64,000 bases of DNA, taken from assembly GCA_045568115.1 (NCBI GenBank), contig JBJLBO010000005.1, positions 62,001-126,000 on the forward strand, written 5' to 3'. Numbering within the stretch: position 1 is the stretch's first letter; each line of letters opens with the position of its first letter. The DNA is from MGIIb-O1 sp002457595 (GTDB lineage Archaea > Thermoplasmatota > Poseidoniia > Poseidoniales > Thalassarchaeaceae). Positions 8,204-18,098 of the stretch are shown here, piece after piece. The notes below the pieces were generated by a model, which was not told the DNA's origin, ran no database searches, and saw only the letters and a list, made by a program, of their open reading frames with translations. A program made the position numbers and the translations under genes.

Positions 8204-11200
8204 TTAATCTTCATCGTAATAGTCGTTTTCATTGTCATCCTCGTAATAATACTCTTCATCATCTGAACGACCTCGGGTAAAGAAGAATGCTGCAATTCCC
8301 ACTCCAACAACAAGAATCCCACCTATCATCATATATGTCGTTGAAGAATCAGCTGAGTTCTCAGTAGGAGGCTCTTGAACCGAAATTCCAACTACAGGAT
8401 TAATGGGGTTCTCAAAGTCATCATTGACTATCACATATAGAATTGGTACTACTCCAGGTTCTCCAGCAGTCCACTCAAAAATCATACTTGTTGATGTAGA
8501 CATAGGATCTAATTGTAGAGTTTTATCTGGCGATTCACGATTCCAAGTTCCATCTTCTCTCATTTCATACAGATTGACTGTTATTTCACCTTCTCTCTTC
8601 CCTTCATTACTCCAAAATGTTGTGATGTTTACGACACTGTCCTGGTAAGGGAAAGAGTCCGAAATTGTATATCTATCCATTACTGGATTAAACTCCATAA
8701 TTCTGAGAGAAAATACTCTAGGATCATTTTCACTTCCAGAACCCTCAATCGGGTTTCCTGCTCTATCAGTAGTAAGGATTGAGAACATAATTTTATCTCC
8801 GTCCTGGATCTCAAATCCGTCTAGACTCGGTTGGAAATCTAATTCATCTTGGAATACTTGCCCATCATCAGCAGAATGTGTGGTTACGAATGGAAGATTA
8901 GCGTAACCTTCAGTTCCAGAAACTAGTAACCCTCCTCTTAATATGTACCAATAAACATCTAGACCATCGGTCTCAGAAATTCCGATTTCATCATCAATAC
9001 ATATTGCCACATCGACTCCAATAAGTCTATCAGAATCAAGAACAGACAATGATGAATCATATAACCAGTCTACTCGAGGCGGATTACTGTCTACAATAAC
9101 ACTCAAATCTGTATTTTCCAAAGACTGCCCCGCTCCGGGAATATTCAGGACGTTGGTCGATATACCCATTGTGGGGGTTAGAGGTTGTCGCATTGGTAGC
9201 ACCATAGTCGAATACCAAGAACCTGTGTCATCCACATCTGCTAAGGAAGTAATAACTTGAGTTCCATAGGTAATCTCCATTTCCACCTGCAAATTTTCAT
9301 TACTAGGCACGAATGATATTCCTGAACCTGAGTATTCGATAGTTCCAGAAACAGAGTATTCGTCTCCTTCTCGTAAGTAAATCTGATCTCCTTGTTGTAA
9401 TACATGCGGAGGAGTAAGGTCTTCAGTTGACAAAGGAATAGCGGTCAAAACATTATCCAAGTACCAAGTCATTTCTTGAGGGTGATTATTGCCAACATTG
9501 TATTCATCAGAAGCAGAAAAATCGTCAATCTCAACATATGGTTTACAATTATCTCCAGAGGCAAAAGGGAAATTCCAAGAAATCTCAAACATAAAAGATA
9601 ATTCAATTACATCAGTTGAAATTTGATTAATGCCCACTGAATGTGGCGTCACCATAGAATCATCTGACGTCGACAATTCATCAAGAGTTGGGCTATAGTG
9701 AAATTCACCCAAATTATCATCCATTCGAAGTCCACAAAGCATTATTGTAACGCTATCTAAAGTCCTAATCCCATTAGGCTCATAGATTTGCATCTTGAAA
9801 TTATGCGTATTACCAGCCAAAAGATAGCCTAACTGATGATCAAGAGAGAAGGCATTTTCATTCTTTACAATTGATGCCTCGAAATCTGTTGCAATAACTA
9901 AAGTCGACCACGAATTTTCTGCACCCGGACCACCTCCTCTCATCCCATCTTGGTAACTCAATCCGGACCAATCGGTGCCCTCAAGCCAAAAGTGTACCTC
10001 AGCGTTAAATTCAAGGTTATCAACACCAATACCATTGAAAATTACCTGCTGATCGCCACTGAAACCAGAATTTAAGGGATAAGTCAAATTGAGATACTCT
10101 TCTGCATCAGCAACCTCATCTCCATCTAAATCATCTATTCCCTCTCTCCAGTAATGTAGTTTCAGAACTTCTCCAATTGCCTCATAATCAGAAACTGTAA
10201 CGTACACATCTAACGGCACTGTAGGCTCCCAAACTTCTCCATTCGCTGGAATCAATCCAGATGGAGTCTGAATCTCTATTGGCCCTAATCCAGGTGGATT
10301 GGAGTCAATGACAAAGGAATACTGTTCATTAAGTCCTACTGATTCAGCAGAAGTACTACCTGAAACGGGACCCACTCTTGTCAATTCAGCATTTATTAAT
10401 CCAGAAGAATCAGTTCCACTTACTATAACTTGACCATAGAACTCTCCATTTGTCATAGACGTTAAGGAATGAAGTAAGCCAACGTTAGCGACATCGGTAG
10501 AATCGCTCATATTCGCACTGACTACGAAATCGAATGATTGAGGGCTAACGGAAGGGAATGAACCTTCAAACGACACTATTCCACTAACGTTCAACAATGT
10601 TCCAGCGCGAACTGGATAGGGGTAGAATGGAGACGAAGGATTCGTAATCACTCTCTCAAATCCATCCTTGATTACTACTGATTCGATAACCAAATCATTT
10701 TCAACAGCGTTGCCAGATATTCCACTTTCAGAATGAGCAAGTGGCCAGGAATCACCGGCAGAATTCGAAGCATTTGAATACCAATCAATAGAATCAACAT
10801 CGTCCCAGTTCCATGATGTGTCAAATGCCCACGTAACCTCTACGTCCATCCATCCGTCACCACCATCAACAATATTGACCTGGCTAGAGGATGTATCTAA
10901 TGTACAAAGTTCAGCCCCTGATGACTGATAAAAGTTAACAGGTTCAGGACTGGAACCTTGGCCCCAAGCACCATCTGGATCATTTTCAAGTGTGAACAGA
11001 ACAGAATCGCCATCTGAAGATATTGCTTCTAGAGTGATCTGGGCTATCTCTGAATTATCATTCAAATGACGGTGCTTAGTGACAATTTCAGATTGTATGC
11101 CATCTGGATATAATGTGTTTGGAACAGTGAAATCTTTGTTTGTAATCATCAATTCGTGTATCACTCTTCCATCAATTAGTACCTGACCTGATGCGGCAGT

Positions 11201-14200
11201 GATATTTGTTGGGATGAAAATATCATTCAAATTAGGATTTGCAATTACTGCAGAATCATGGTATGCCGTAATCACAGGAGCTAGCCCCGATACATTCTCA
11301 ACAAGAGAATATGAAACAGCAATCCTTGATAGCGTGATTGATTGATCAACAGAAGATTCAAATTCAAGATTTACTTCTTTCCAAACTCGATTGTTTGTAG
11401 AATCAGTGAACGTGTTTGGAGTTAAGGCCATCATGGATGCAACTTGATTTGCAGACATGTGAAGATATGATTGATACATGTCAGAACTTGATGTGGATTT
11501 TTGGTAACCATTTACTGTTACGTCAATAACTGCATCAAAACCATCCGAATCAGAATTTAAAGCAATAATACCTGAATTAACAACAGAACCTGCAGGAATT
11601 AACATATACACTGTTTCCGAGACTCCGGCATCTAGTTGCAAATCAATACTAGTCATAGGAGATGACGGTATAGAAGGAGAGGATGGAGAGTATTGGTGAA
11701 TATTAGTCTGCCAACCTAAGTGACCGAATCCACTTGAATATGGGAATGCCCAATCTGATTGGCCATCTTCTCCGACATCAACGACAACGTCTCTTGCAGG
11801 CTCTCCATAAATGTGATCAATAGTCATTCGTTCTATGTACGTATTAGGTATTAGAGTAATTTCTAGAGAGTATCCCATTATTGGCTCTAGGAATGAAACA
11901 TATCCACCGTGATTTGTACTTCCAATGGATACCCCATCATAATCAAAAACTTCAATGGCAATATTATTTGACGAATTACCCAAGAAATTCAACCTATTTA
12001 TTGGACGAACAGAATGTACGAAATCAGAGGAGATGGTTCGAGATACGGTTGTAGCATTAAGGGCTCCATCAATTATCTCAATTCCGGCTGGAATAGTCCA
12101 TCCATTGAAATCAAACAATTCAGCACTGAGGATTCTAGAACCCCCAATATACACAGAATTAATTACTGGAGTTGAAAATAAATCTGATGAAAATAAATTC
12201 AATTGCAAGTGAACCGTAGGGTAAGTTGAGCTATCAATTCCAGCAAGACTAATTGGGAAATCAAGATTTTCGAAACCAATAATAGCATCACCATTATCAT
12301 CAACTATTGTGCCTGTTAATGAGGAATTAGAACCAATTAATCCATCTATCTCGATGATTCCATGATTAAAACTGTCTATATCAGCCATATCAATTGGTTC
12401 ACTGGTCCAAGAACCTGTTGACGGGAAGTGCGCCTGCCTATAGCCGACATTATCTACAAACCAGCCAACACCCGTGGTTGTAGAAAAACCATATTTACCA
12501 GCCATTGTAAATTTGAAGCGAACTTCGCTACCAGACCAATCATTGAGGGGTAATTCATAGTTTGTAGCTAGATTATTACTGCAATGATCAGTGGTCCAAA
12601 TACCTAGGCCATCCAATGAAGTTGCAATATAACTACCACCAACATAGGTTCCCATAGTTTCCGGGTACCAATTTCCGGGATCTACGTGTTGCCATGAACC
12701 TCCATCTACCTGAATAAATAAGGCTCCACCACGCATGTTTCCGTAAGAGAAACTGTCATAATTAGCACATATCCACTGATCGAATGTAAAGAAAACAATT
12801 CCTTCTGAAGGAACAGTATAGTTTGGTGTAATCAGGCTCGCTTCGGATAACTGAGACATCACACTTCCATCCGTACCTATACTGTAGACATAAGGGAATG
12901 AGGCAGCATCATCTGGGCCAACAGTTGAACTTGGACTAATCGGATTGAGTTCCCACCGACAGTTGTGATTATTGCAACCGCTCTGAGAGGTAGATCTAGT
13001 GAACCCATCCACATCACTAACTTCAGGATCTGAAACAGTTGAGTCTTCAAATTTGTGATTAGCATCTACATAACCTGAATTTAGAGTCAAGAGTTGCCAG
13101 TCTTGAATCCCACCTGTTGGAGTCAATGTCCCAGGTAAGGTATAACTTGCTAAAGTAGCACCTGTTGAAGAAATAGTTCTGAATCCAAAGACCGTTAACC
13201 CTTCGCGTTTATCTGTGTCAGAATTCCCACCAGGACTACCATATTGAACCGAAGAATCTGTTTGAACAACAATACGAATTTGGGTTGTTGAAGTCTGATA
13301 TGCTGCAGGAATTGCGGGGTCAATCGTGACCATTCCTCCTGAGTCATCATAATGCAAAGTCCCTGAAGAATCCGCATACCCACTACCTGGAATAGGGCCA
13401 CTTCTGGAACGGCATTGAGAAGTGGTGCTGCCGCCCCCTCCTGTAGATGTGATATCATACCAAGAGGTTCCAGTTGTGGAAATCTCTATGCAAGCATTGT
13501 CCCAACCTGAGCCTTCTAAATCCCAATGAAGATCAAATTCTATATTAGATGAAGAAGATAAGTCAAATGTTCCTAAATTTAGAGTCCCGAGTGCGTTGTT
13601 ACTGTAATAGCAACTATTCCCGTACGCTCCAGAGGTGGTGCCATTTACATCGCATCCATGATGCCAAACTGCAGTCCCTGTACCTGCATTTCTGTAAGTG
13701 ATATTGTCGATGAACCATCCAGGAGAACCTGCAGATGAGGCAGAAGTATGGATTCTAAATCTAAATTGGATTTCGCTATTACTGGTAATTGCAGAAACAT
13801 TTGACATATTCAACTCAGTTGAAACCCAACCACTATGTGTGTCTCCACCGAAAACAGGAATAAGGCCTCCAGTAGGATTTCCTTCAATATCGGTCGCAGA
13901 TTCAGAAATGGAGTCTGGGTAACCTCCTGTATTTACCCTGGTGTCGAGTGAAGTCCAAGTCCAATTGCCCCACTCGCTACCATCTGAGAGGCGATGCTCA
14001 AGCCAAACTCCATCTCCTGATTCTAAATCATACCAATGATCAAAAGAAAATTCATAGTCAACATGAGTGGATGAATCAGGAGGGATGTCAAAAGCTGGAA
14101 GAATAAACCATGAATCAGTTCCAGGGCTTACTATGCTTCCTGGATTTGTCCCAACTACCACAGAACCTTCAGAAGCGTATGCTGGAACTATACCATGAGC

Positions 14201-14455
14201 TAATTGTTGTTCATCTCCCGATATCACACCACCCAAATCTAGCAATGTAGCAGTCCATGACAGAGAACTACCCCCTACATCACAGAAAAAGTCCTCACCC
14301 TCTATTTCTGTTGCATTAACTGAATGATTACCATCATAATACTCGAGAGTAATCATTTCCATACTCAAAGTGAGTGCCACCATGTGGGCAGTTAGAGTCA
14401 CCAAATTGTAGCGTCGTTGTTCTATATCTGAATGTGCCATTTTGTAGAGTTCCAT
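8204..14455 (-). CDS. Giant surface-anchored protein, main reading frame
   Basis: A 2083-residue open frame for an extracellular beta-sandwich protein anchored at its C-terminus: a membrane segment at about 2040-2062, a short basic stop-transfer and a very acidic cytoplasmic tail of Asp, Glu and Tyr. The N-terminal third has at least two MAM/immune-inhibitor-like modules ending in GWFIDNITYRN and GWFVDNVGYRQ, with Gly/Ser/Trp-rich strands; later parts look like repeated Ig-like or NEW3-like folds. This frame has no signal peptide. The missing secretion signal is in the same frame further upstream, at 15106, and the stretch between is disrupted by frame changes. The very N-terminus drawn here is therefore probably artificial; real homology starts near the ATEIEGEDFFCD segment. 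Likely role: adhesion or polymer binding at the cell surface. Confidence 0.8.
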   Translation of the reverse strand: MELYKMAHSDIEQRRYNLVTLTAHMVALTLSMEMITLEYYDGNHSVNATEIEGEDFFCDVGGSSLSWTATLLDLGGVISGDEQQLAHGIVPAYASEGSVVVGTNPGSIVSPGTDSWFILPAFDIPPDSSTHVDYEFSFDHWYDLESGDGVWLEHRLSDGSEWGNWTWTSLDTRVNTGGYPDSISESATDIEGNPTGGLIPVFGGDTHSGWVSTELNMSNVSAITSNSEIQFRFRIHTSASSAGSPGWFIDNITYRNAGTGTAVWHHGCDVNGTTSGAYGNSCYYSNNALGTLNLGTFDLSSSSNIEFDLHWDLEGSGWDNACIEISTTGTSWYDITSTGGGGSTTSQCRSRSGPIPGSGYADSSGTLHYDDSGGMVTIDPAIPAAYQTSTTQIRIVVQTDSSVQYGSPGGNSDTDKREGLTVFGFRTISSTGATLASYTLPGTLTPTGGIQDWQLLTLNSGYVDANHKFEDSTVSDPEVSDVDGFTRSTSQSGCNNHNCRWELNPISPSSTVGPDDAASFPYVYSIGTDGSVMSQLSEASLITPNYTVPSEGIVFFTFDQWICANYDSFSYGNMRGGALFIQVDGGSWQHVDPGNWYPETMGTYVGGSYIATSLDGLGIWTTDHCSNNLATNYELPLNDWSGSEVRFKFTMAGKYGFSTTTGVGWFVDNVGYRQAHFPSTGSWTSEPIDMADIDSFNHGIIEIDGLIGSNSSLTGTIVDDNGDAIIGFENLDFPISLAGIDSSTYPTVHLQLNLFSSDLFSTPVINSVYIGGSRILSAELFDFNGWTIPAGIEIIDGALNATTVSRTISSDFVHSVRPINRLNFLGNSSNNIAIEVFDYDGVSIGSTNHGGYVSFLEPIMGYSLEITLIPNTYIERMTIDHIYGEPARDVVVDVGEDGQSDWAFPYSSGFGHLGWQTNIHQYSPSSPSIPSSPMTSIDLQLDAGVSETVYMLIPAGSVVNSGIIALNSDSDGFDAVIDVTVNGYQKSTSSSDMYQSYLHMSANQVASMMALTPNTFTDSTNNRVWKEVNLEFESSVDQSITLSRIAVSYSLVENVSGLAPVITAYHDSAVIANPNLNDIFIPTNITAASGQVLIDGRVIHELMITNKDFTVPNTLYPDGIQSEIVTKHRHLNDNSEIAQITLEAISSDGDSVLFTLENDPDGAWGQGSSPEPVNFYQSSGAELCTLDTSSSQVNIVDGGDGWMDVEVTWAFDTSWNWDDVDSIDWYSNASNSAGDSWPLAHSESGISGNAVENDLVIESVVIKDGFERVITNPSSPFYPYPVRAGTLLNVSGIVSFEGSFPSVSPQSFDFVVSANMSDSTDVANVGLLHSLTSMTNGEFYGQVIVSGTDSSGLINAELTRVGPVSGSTSAESVGLNEQYSFVIDSNPPGLGPIEIQTPSGLIPANGEVWEPTVPLDVYVTVSDYEAIGEVLKLHYWREGIDDLDGDEVADAEEYLNLTYPLNSGFSGDQQVIFNGIGVDNLEFNAEVHFWLEGTDWSGLSYQDGMRGGGPGAENSWSTLVIATDFEASIVKNENAFSLDHQLGYLLAGNTHNFKMQIYEPNGIRTLDSVTIMLCGLRMDDNLGEFHYSPTLDELSTSDDSMVTPHSVGINQISTDVIELSFMFEISWNFPFASGDNCKPYVEIDDFSASDEYNVGNNHPQEMTWYLDNVLTAIPLSTEDLTPPHVLQQGDQIYLREGDEYSVSGTIEYSGSGISFVPSNENLQVEMEITYGTQVITSLADVDDTGSWYSTMVLPMRQPLTPTMGISTNVLNIPGAGQSLENTDLSVIVDSNPPRVDWLYDSSLSVLDSDRLIGVDVAICIDDEIGISETDGLDVYWYILRGGLLVSGTEGYANLPFVTTHSADDGQVFQDELDFQPSLDGFEIQDGDKIMFSILTTDRAGNPIEGSGSENDPRVFSLRIMEFNPVMDRYTISDSFPYQDSVVNITTFWSNEGKREGEITVNLYEMREDGTWNRESPDKTLQLDPMSTSTSMIFEWTAGEPGVVPILYVIVNDDFENPINPVVGISVQEPPTENSADSSTTYMMIGGILVVGVGIAAFFFTRGRSDDEEYYYEDDNENDYYDED

Positions 14456-14678
14456 TGATAATCAACAAAACCGCCACTACCATTTTCGATGATCTGATCG
14501 GTCTGACAAAGATAGTGTGATTCATCAAATTCACTAGCAAGTAGATCGCATTTGAATCAGAATCAATTCCTGCAGATAAATTGAATCCTTTCAATGACCA
14601 AGTTGAACCTGAATACGCAAGGGGAACCAGATAGATATCCGGTTGGAATCCTTCTTGCTGCAAGCCATTCTCAAACAA
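14334..14678 (-). pseudogene. Frame-shifted middle fragment of the giant exoprotein gene
   Basis: This stretch is open in a frame different from both flanking parts of the gene. It encodes GFNLSAGIDSDSN and, later, FGDSNCPHGGTHFEYGND. Those are halves of a repeat of the form C-x2-GG, G-x-D, then L-x2-SE-I and a closing Cys, known from extracellular proteins (DUF7151-like, from memory). The other half of the first repeat, LLASEFDESHYLC, lies in the third frame at about 14490-14535. The other half of the second, NHSVNATEIEGEDFFC, lies in the main frame. Restoring both repeats needs about four single-base indels between 14340 and 14735. It is either a decaying gene segment or a local sequencing or assembly fault. 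Confidence 0.55.
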
Positions 14679-15106
14679 AAATATATTATTCCCAGGGCCA
14701 GTAATGTATATGGAATCAAATTTATGGTGAAGTTTCCATTATCGTCAAAATCAAAGAGACTAGATAAGGAACCATCATCATCCAGAGTAAGAGAATTTTC
14801 AACTAGAGAATCTTCCACATCAACCATTGTTCCATCTGCAAAGTCATGAGATGAACCAATAGACGAACCCACTTCCTGATAGACATTTGAAGGAGAATTC
14901 GCCATAGGCTCGCTATTCACATTTATCCAACCATCAGTAACAGTTTCATCACTGGGTACACTAAATCCTGAGATGGTGACTCCATCCTCGTCCGGATTAA
15001 TAGGAACGGTCAAAGACCAATCGGAATAACCGGCTGAAACTATTGGCGTGCTTATAAAACACAAAATTACTAGAACTACTACTGACTTCTTCGGTGTGCC
15101 GTGCAT
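14591..15106 (-). pseudogene. Signal-peptide-bearing N-terminal fragment of the giant exoprotein
   Basis: Starts with a classic secretion signal (basic MHGTPKK, hydrophobic core, cleavage near IVSAGYS). It continues as a beta-sandwich segment with TDGWINVNSEP and an acidic DFADGTMVDVEDS stretch typical of the exoproteins in this window. After DFDDNGNFTIN the frame becomes non-protein-like (YTLLALGIIYFCLRMACSKK) and stops. In the next frame, DSIYITGPGNN continues sensibly from the same place, so one T appears missing from a T run near 14727. It belongs with the 2083-codon frame downstream, giving about 2300 residues for the intact gene. Taken alone it would be a 171-residue secreted protein, which is less likely. 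Confidence 0.55.
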
Positions 15107-15222
15107 ATAGCACTACCTGTGTACATCAATTTATGAATAATTTGGATAGAATGGGTCAATATCCACTTTTGAAAAGAGTTCGGATATATTTTCTCAATAA
15201 AATAAATAATTTTTCTACATGG

Positions 15223-15294
15223 AGCCACTGGGGAGAATTGAACTCCCGACCTTCCCATTACCAATGGGATGCTATACCCCTAAGCCACAGTGGC
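15223..15294 (-). tRNA. tRNA-Thr (GGU anticodon)
   Basis: Folds as a standard cloverleaf: acceptor GCCACTG with CAGTGGC, anticodon stem TCCCA with TGGGA, loop TTGGTAA giving anticodon GGT, and T arm GGGAG-TTCAATT-CTCCC. The discriminator is T and the CCA end is encoded directly after it (15220-15222 on this strand). No intron is seen. Confidence 0.95.
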
Positions 15295-15420
15295 GTCGAG
15301 CGAGCCACCTGAGGCCGCGATTTAATCACTACGGAGTATGAATGAAGATTTCAAGCAATGGAAATCAGTGAGAAAGTAATCAACAGACTGAAGACCAGTA
15401 CTCGACTCGGCGGGATGCCT

Positions 15421-15503
15421 GCCGAGGTCGCATAGCCTGGTATTGCGCATGACTGGAAATCATGTGGGTTTTACCCTCGGGAGTTCAAATCTCCCTCTCG
15501 GCG
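15421..15503 (+). tRNA. tRNA-Ser (GGA anticodon)
   Basis: Type II tRNA with a long variable arm (about TGTGGGTTTTACCCTC). The acceptor GCCGAGG pairs with TCTCGGC including one G-T pair. The anticodon stem is CATGA with TCATG around loop CTGGAAA, giving GGA. The T arm is GGGAG-TTCAAAT-CTCCC. Discriminator G, as in archaeal serine tRNAs, is followed by encoded CCA at 15504-15506. Confidence 0.95.
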
Positions 15504-15654
15504 CCATTACCACATACCAAAGAAGGGCCGTTTTTGAATTATAGAAGAGAAATAGAGATTCTTGAGACAAAATCCAAGTTGAATTATTATGCCTGAATAG
15601 TCGCGCTGGTTCAAGAACGGAGTTGATGACCTGAGTTCACCTGAAGAAATACCA

Positions 15655-16773
15655 GTGCAGTCATCAATTCGACTGAGTGATGTAGAGGTTCCATTCAATC
15701 TTGCAAATCGCGATGAACGTCTACAATTTATTGATGACATAATGCAAGAATTTTTGTTTCAAATTTTGATGATGAGGAAGCGTTGGGGGTTGCACGAAGG
15801 AGGAGTTTTGATTCTTGGAATTACCGCTATAATTCTCGGTGCTTGGGATCTAGGAATCGGAGAGTTAGCAGGTGGTGGAGATTATAGGAGAGTTGGTTTA
15901 TTTGGGGATAATAGTGGCTTACTCCATGTCGCAGACTTCTCATTGATGTTAGCTCTCTTATCTCTAATTTCATGGATTGGAGTATTTGGAGGATTATGGA
16001 TAAGGTACCCTATAATGAGAGAAAACATAGTCTACCTAACCATAGCTAATCTGGGAGTTCAGTTGGGACACATTTATTCACACTCAAACTCTACAAAATT
16101 CCCATTCGGATCAGAATTGGGAGATTGGGGGGGTGTTGCTGTTGGTAATCTAATCATGCTGTTTTTATCAATAATAGTAGTTCATAGGGCAGTAATTGAA
16201 ACTAGAGATATCCATGTCGAAGAAAGACACAATCACCCTGACCCAAGAAAGGTAGCCCGAGAATGGCGAGATCATAGCCTCAAAGCTTGGAGTATCGGTT
16301 TAGGCTGTTGGATAATTTTGACCAATATTTCGGCTTGGTCGGGATCTCATTCAGTTGCACTAAGGCCACCGATAGAACAAGATATGACTCTATTTGTTGC
16401 AATGCATGTGATATCAGGAATTGCGGCTATCATATTATTAGTCCACATTCTTTGGTATCCCCAATTCATGTTGGGCTCTTCAGGAGACCGGATTCAATCA
16501 ACCAGGGCTAGAGAAGTTGCGGGTGAATACATTCCAAGAACAACAAAAAATAGTCAAGGGATTTGCCCAATATGCAATGTTGAAACTCCTGCCTTGAAAT
16601 TATCAGACGGAAGTTATGAAGTCCCCTGCACAACGGAATCATGCCAAAATGTAGGAGTTCCCGGAACGTCCTGTAAAGAATGCAATTCAATGATTCCATC
16701 CAGAATTACTTGTCAGAAATGCGGCTCAAGTACGACTATAGTCAGCCACTTCTCTCGTTCTGAGGCATGGTAA
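15655..16773 (+). CDS. Multi-spanning membrane protein with C-terminal zinc ribbons
   Basis: A 372-residue integral membrane protein of unknown function. About six hydrophobic helices can be seen near residues 47-67, 95-117, 124-140, 159-180, 210-229 and 243-270, followed by a soluble tail of about 90 residues. The tail has three CxxC-type pairs (CPIC, CKEC, CQKC) plus further Cys, enough for two zinc ribbons. Conserved-looking His residues in GHIYSHSN and HNHPDP may bind metal. The GTG start is the first standard start in an open frame that already runs from 15601, so a slightly longer N-terminus is possible. The subtilase gene follows after 26 bases and may be co-transcribed. Confidence 0.75.
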   Translation: MQSSIRLSDVEVPFNLANRDERLQFIDDIMQEFLFQILMMRKRWGLHEGGVLILGITAIILGAWDLGIGELAGGGDYRRVGLFGDNSGLLHVADFSLMLALLSLISWIGVFGGLWIRYPIMRENIVYLTIANLGVQLGHIYSHSNSTKFPFGSELGDWGGVAVGNLIMLFLSIIVVHRAVIETRDIHVEERHNHPDPRKVAREWRDHSLKAWSIGLGCWIILTNISAWSGSHSVALRPPIEQDMTLFVAMHVISGIAAIILLVHILWYPQFMLGSSGDRIQSTRAREVAGEYIPRTTKNSQGICPICNVETPALKLSDGSYEVPCTTESCQNVGVPGTSCKECNSMIPSRITCQKCGSSTTIVSHFSRSEAW

Positions 16774-16799
16774 TCCCTAGGGTATCCTGGAGGAATCAT

Positions 16800-18098
16800 A
16801 TGCAACCAGATGAAGAAATTGAAGAAGTCATTGATGCCTTCGATAATAATCTCGACAAGGCAGAGCTAGATTCTAACTTTAGTGATGCTTTTCCTTGGGT
16901 TGTAGGAATTGTTTCAGGCTTAGTTACATTTCTATCAATATTAATCCTAATCCTATGGATATGGTCTGAAGCGAACGGGGGTTTGATTGGAGGACCGGCT
17001 CCTACGCTTACAGGTTGGGAGGAATCTTACCGTGACCTGACTGGGCTGGACGAAATTGAGGGATTAGATGGAACGGGGGTTGTTGTTTGTGTCGTAGATT
17101 CAGGAATTGAATTAAATCATCCTGATTTACAGCATATTGAATTATCAGGTTGGTTCGATGCGATAAACTCACATGAAACTCCCTACGATGATGAAGGGCA
17201 TGGGACTGCTATGGCAGGATTATTAGTTGCTCAAAATGGCCTGCGAGGCGCGTCGCCAGGTGTTGAACTTCTCATTGCAAAGGCCATAGATGAATCAGGA
17301 AGTGGAACTGATTCAGGAATTGCTCAGGCCGTAAATTGGTGTGTAGAAAATCAAGCCGATATCATCAGTCTTAGTCTAGGAGGCGAAGGGGGAATTGGTT
17401 TCGCAGGAATCACCACTGATGAATTAGAGCAGGCTGTTCAAGATGCATTAGACGATGGAGTTTTTGTTATTGCAGCTGCAGGAAATGACGGCCAAGATGA
17501 TGATGGAGATGTATCATCACCAGGTTCTGTAGAAGATGTGATTTGTGTAGGAGGTGTTACACGACTTGGTAATGTTTGGAGTGGTAGTTCAAAGGGAGAT
17601 AATAATGGTCAACTGTGGCCGCCTATTCTACCTAGGTCAGACCCAGATAAAAAGCCCGAATTAATTGCTCCTGCTGCAGAAGTACCTGTACTGATGGCTG
17701 GTGGCTCGGGTGATGGTAGTTGGTGGGGATGGGCAAGTGGAACTTCTGCATCAACCGCCTGGGTTTCAGGAGGTTTAGCACTATTATTGGAGGCTCATCC
17801 TGAATTACAACGAGAGGGAGCAAGTGGTGGACAGAATGCAATTGAGATGGTAAAACAGAGATTAAGTGAAAACTCTCAAATGGATAATAATCAGAATGAG
17901 CATGACGACTACTTTGGATACGGAATATTCAGGATTGACCTTCTAATCAATAGTATGGGAAACGAATCAGAGACGGTTTTTGAAGACGGGACTTCTGAAG
18001 AAAACACAATTGTTTTACCTGTTCTTGATTCTTATCAGGCTGAACGACGGAAAACTGCTAGTGTTCCTCCGGTCAGTTCTACTAAGGCGGCAGAATGA
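16800..18098 (+). CDS. Membrane-anchored subtilisin-like serine protease (S8 family)
   Basis: A 432-residue protease with an N-terminal membrane anchor at about residues 36-57 after an acidic cytoplasmic stretch, so the catalytic domain faces outside. The triad is complete: Asp100 in VVDSGIELNHPD, His134 in DEGHGTAMAG and Ser316 in SGTSASTAW, with the oxyanion Asn in AAAGNDG. No long propeptide is visible between anchor and domain. ATG 16800 is preferred over the upstream ATG at 16767 because a GGAGGA Shine-Dalgarno lies 5 bases before it and it avoids overlap with the preceding gene. It is a likely supplier of extracellular peptides. Its last 64 bases overlap the convergent methyltransferase-like gene. 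Confidence 0.93.
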   Translation: MQPDEEIEEVIDAFDNNLDKAELDSNFSDAFPWVVGIVSGLVTFLSILILILWIWSEANGGLIGGPAPTLTGWEESYRDLTGLDEIEGLDGTGVVVCVVDSGIELNHPDLQHIELSGWFDAINSHETPYDDEGHGTAMAGLLVAQNGLRGASPGVELLIAKAIDESGSGTDSGIAQAVNWCVENQADIISLSLGGEGGIGFAGITTDELEQAVQDALDDGVFVIAAAGNDGQDDDGDVSSPGSVEDVICVGGVTRLGNVWSGSSKGDNNGQLWPPILPRSDPDKKPELIAPAAEVPVLMAGGSGDGSWWGWASGTSASTAWVSGGLALLLEAHPELQREGASGGQNAIEMVKQRLSENSQMDNNQNEHDDYFGYGIFRIDLLINSMGNESETVFEDGTSEENTIVLPVLDSYQAERRKTASVPPVSSTKAAE

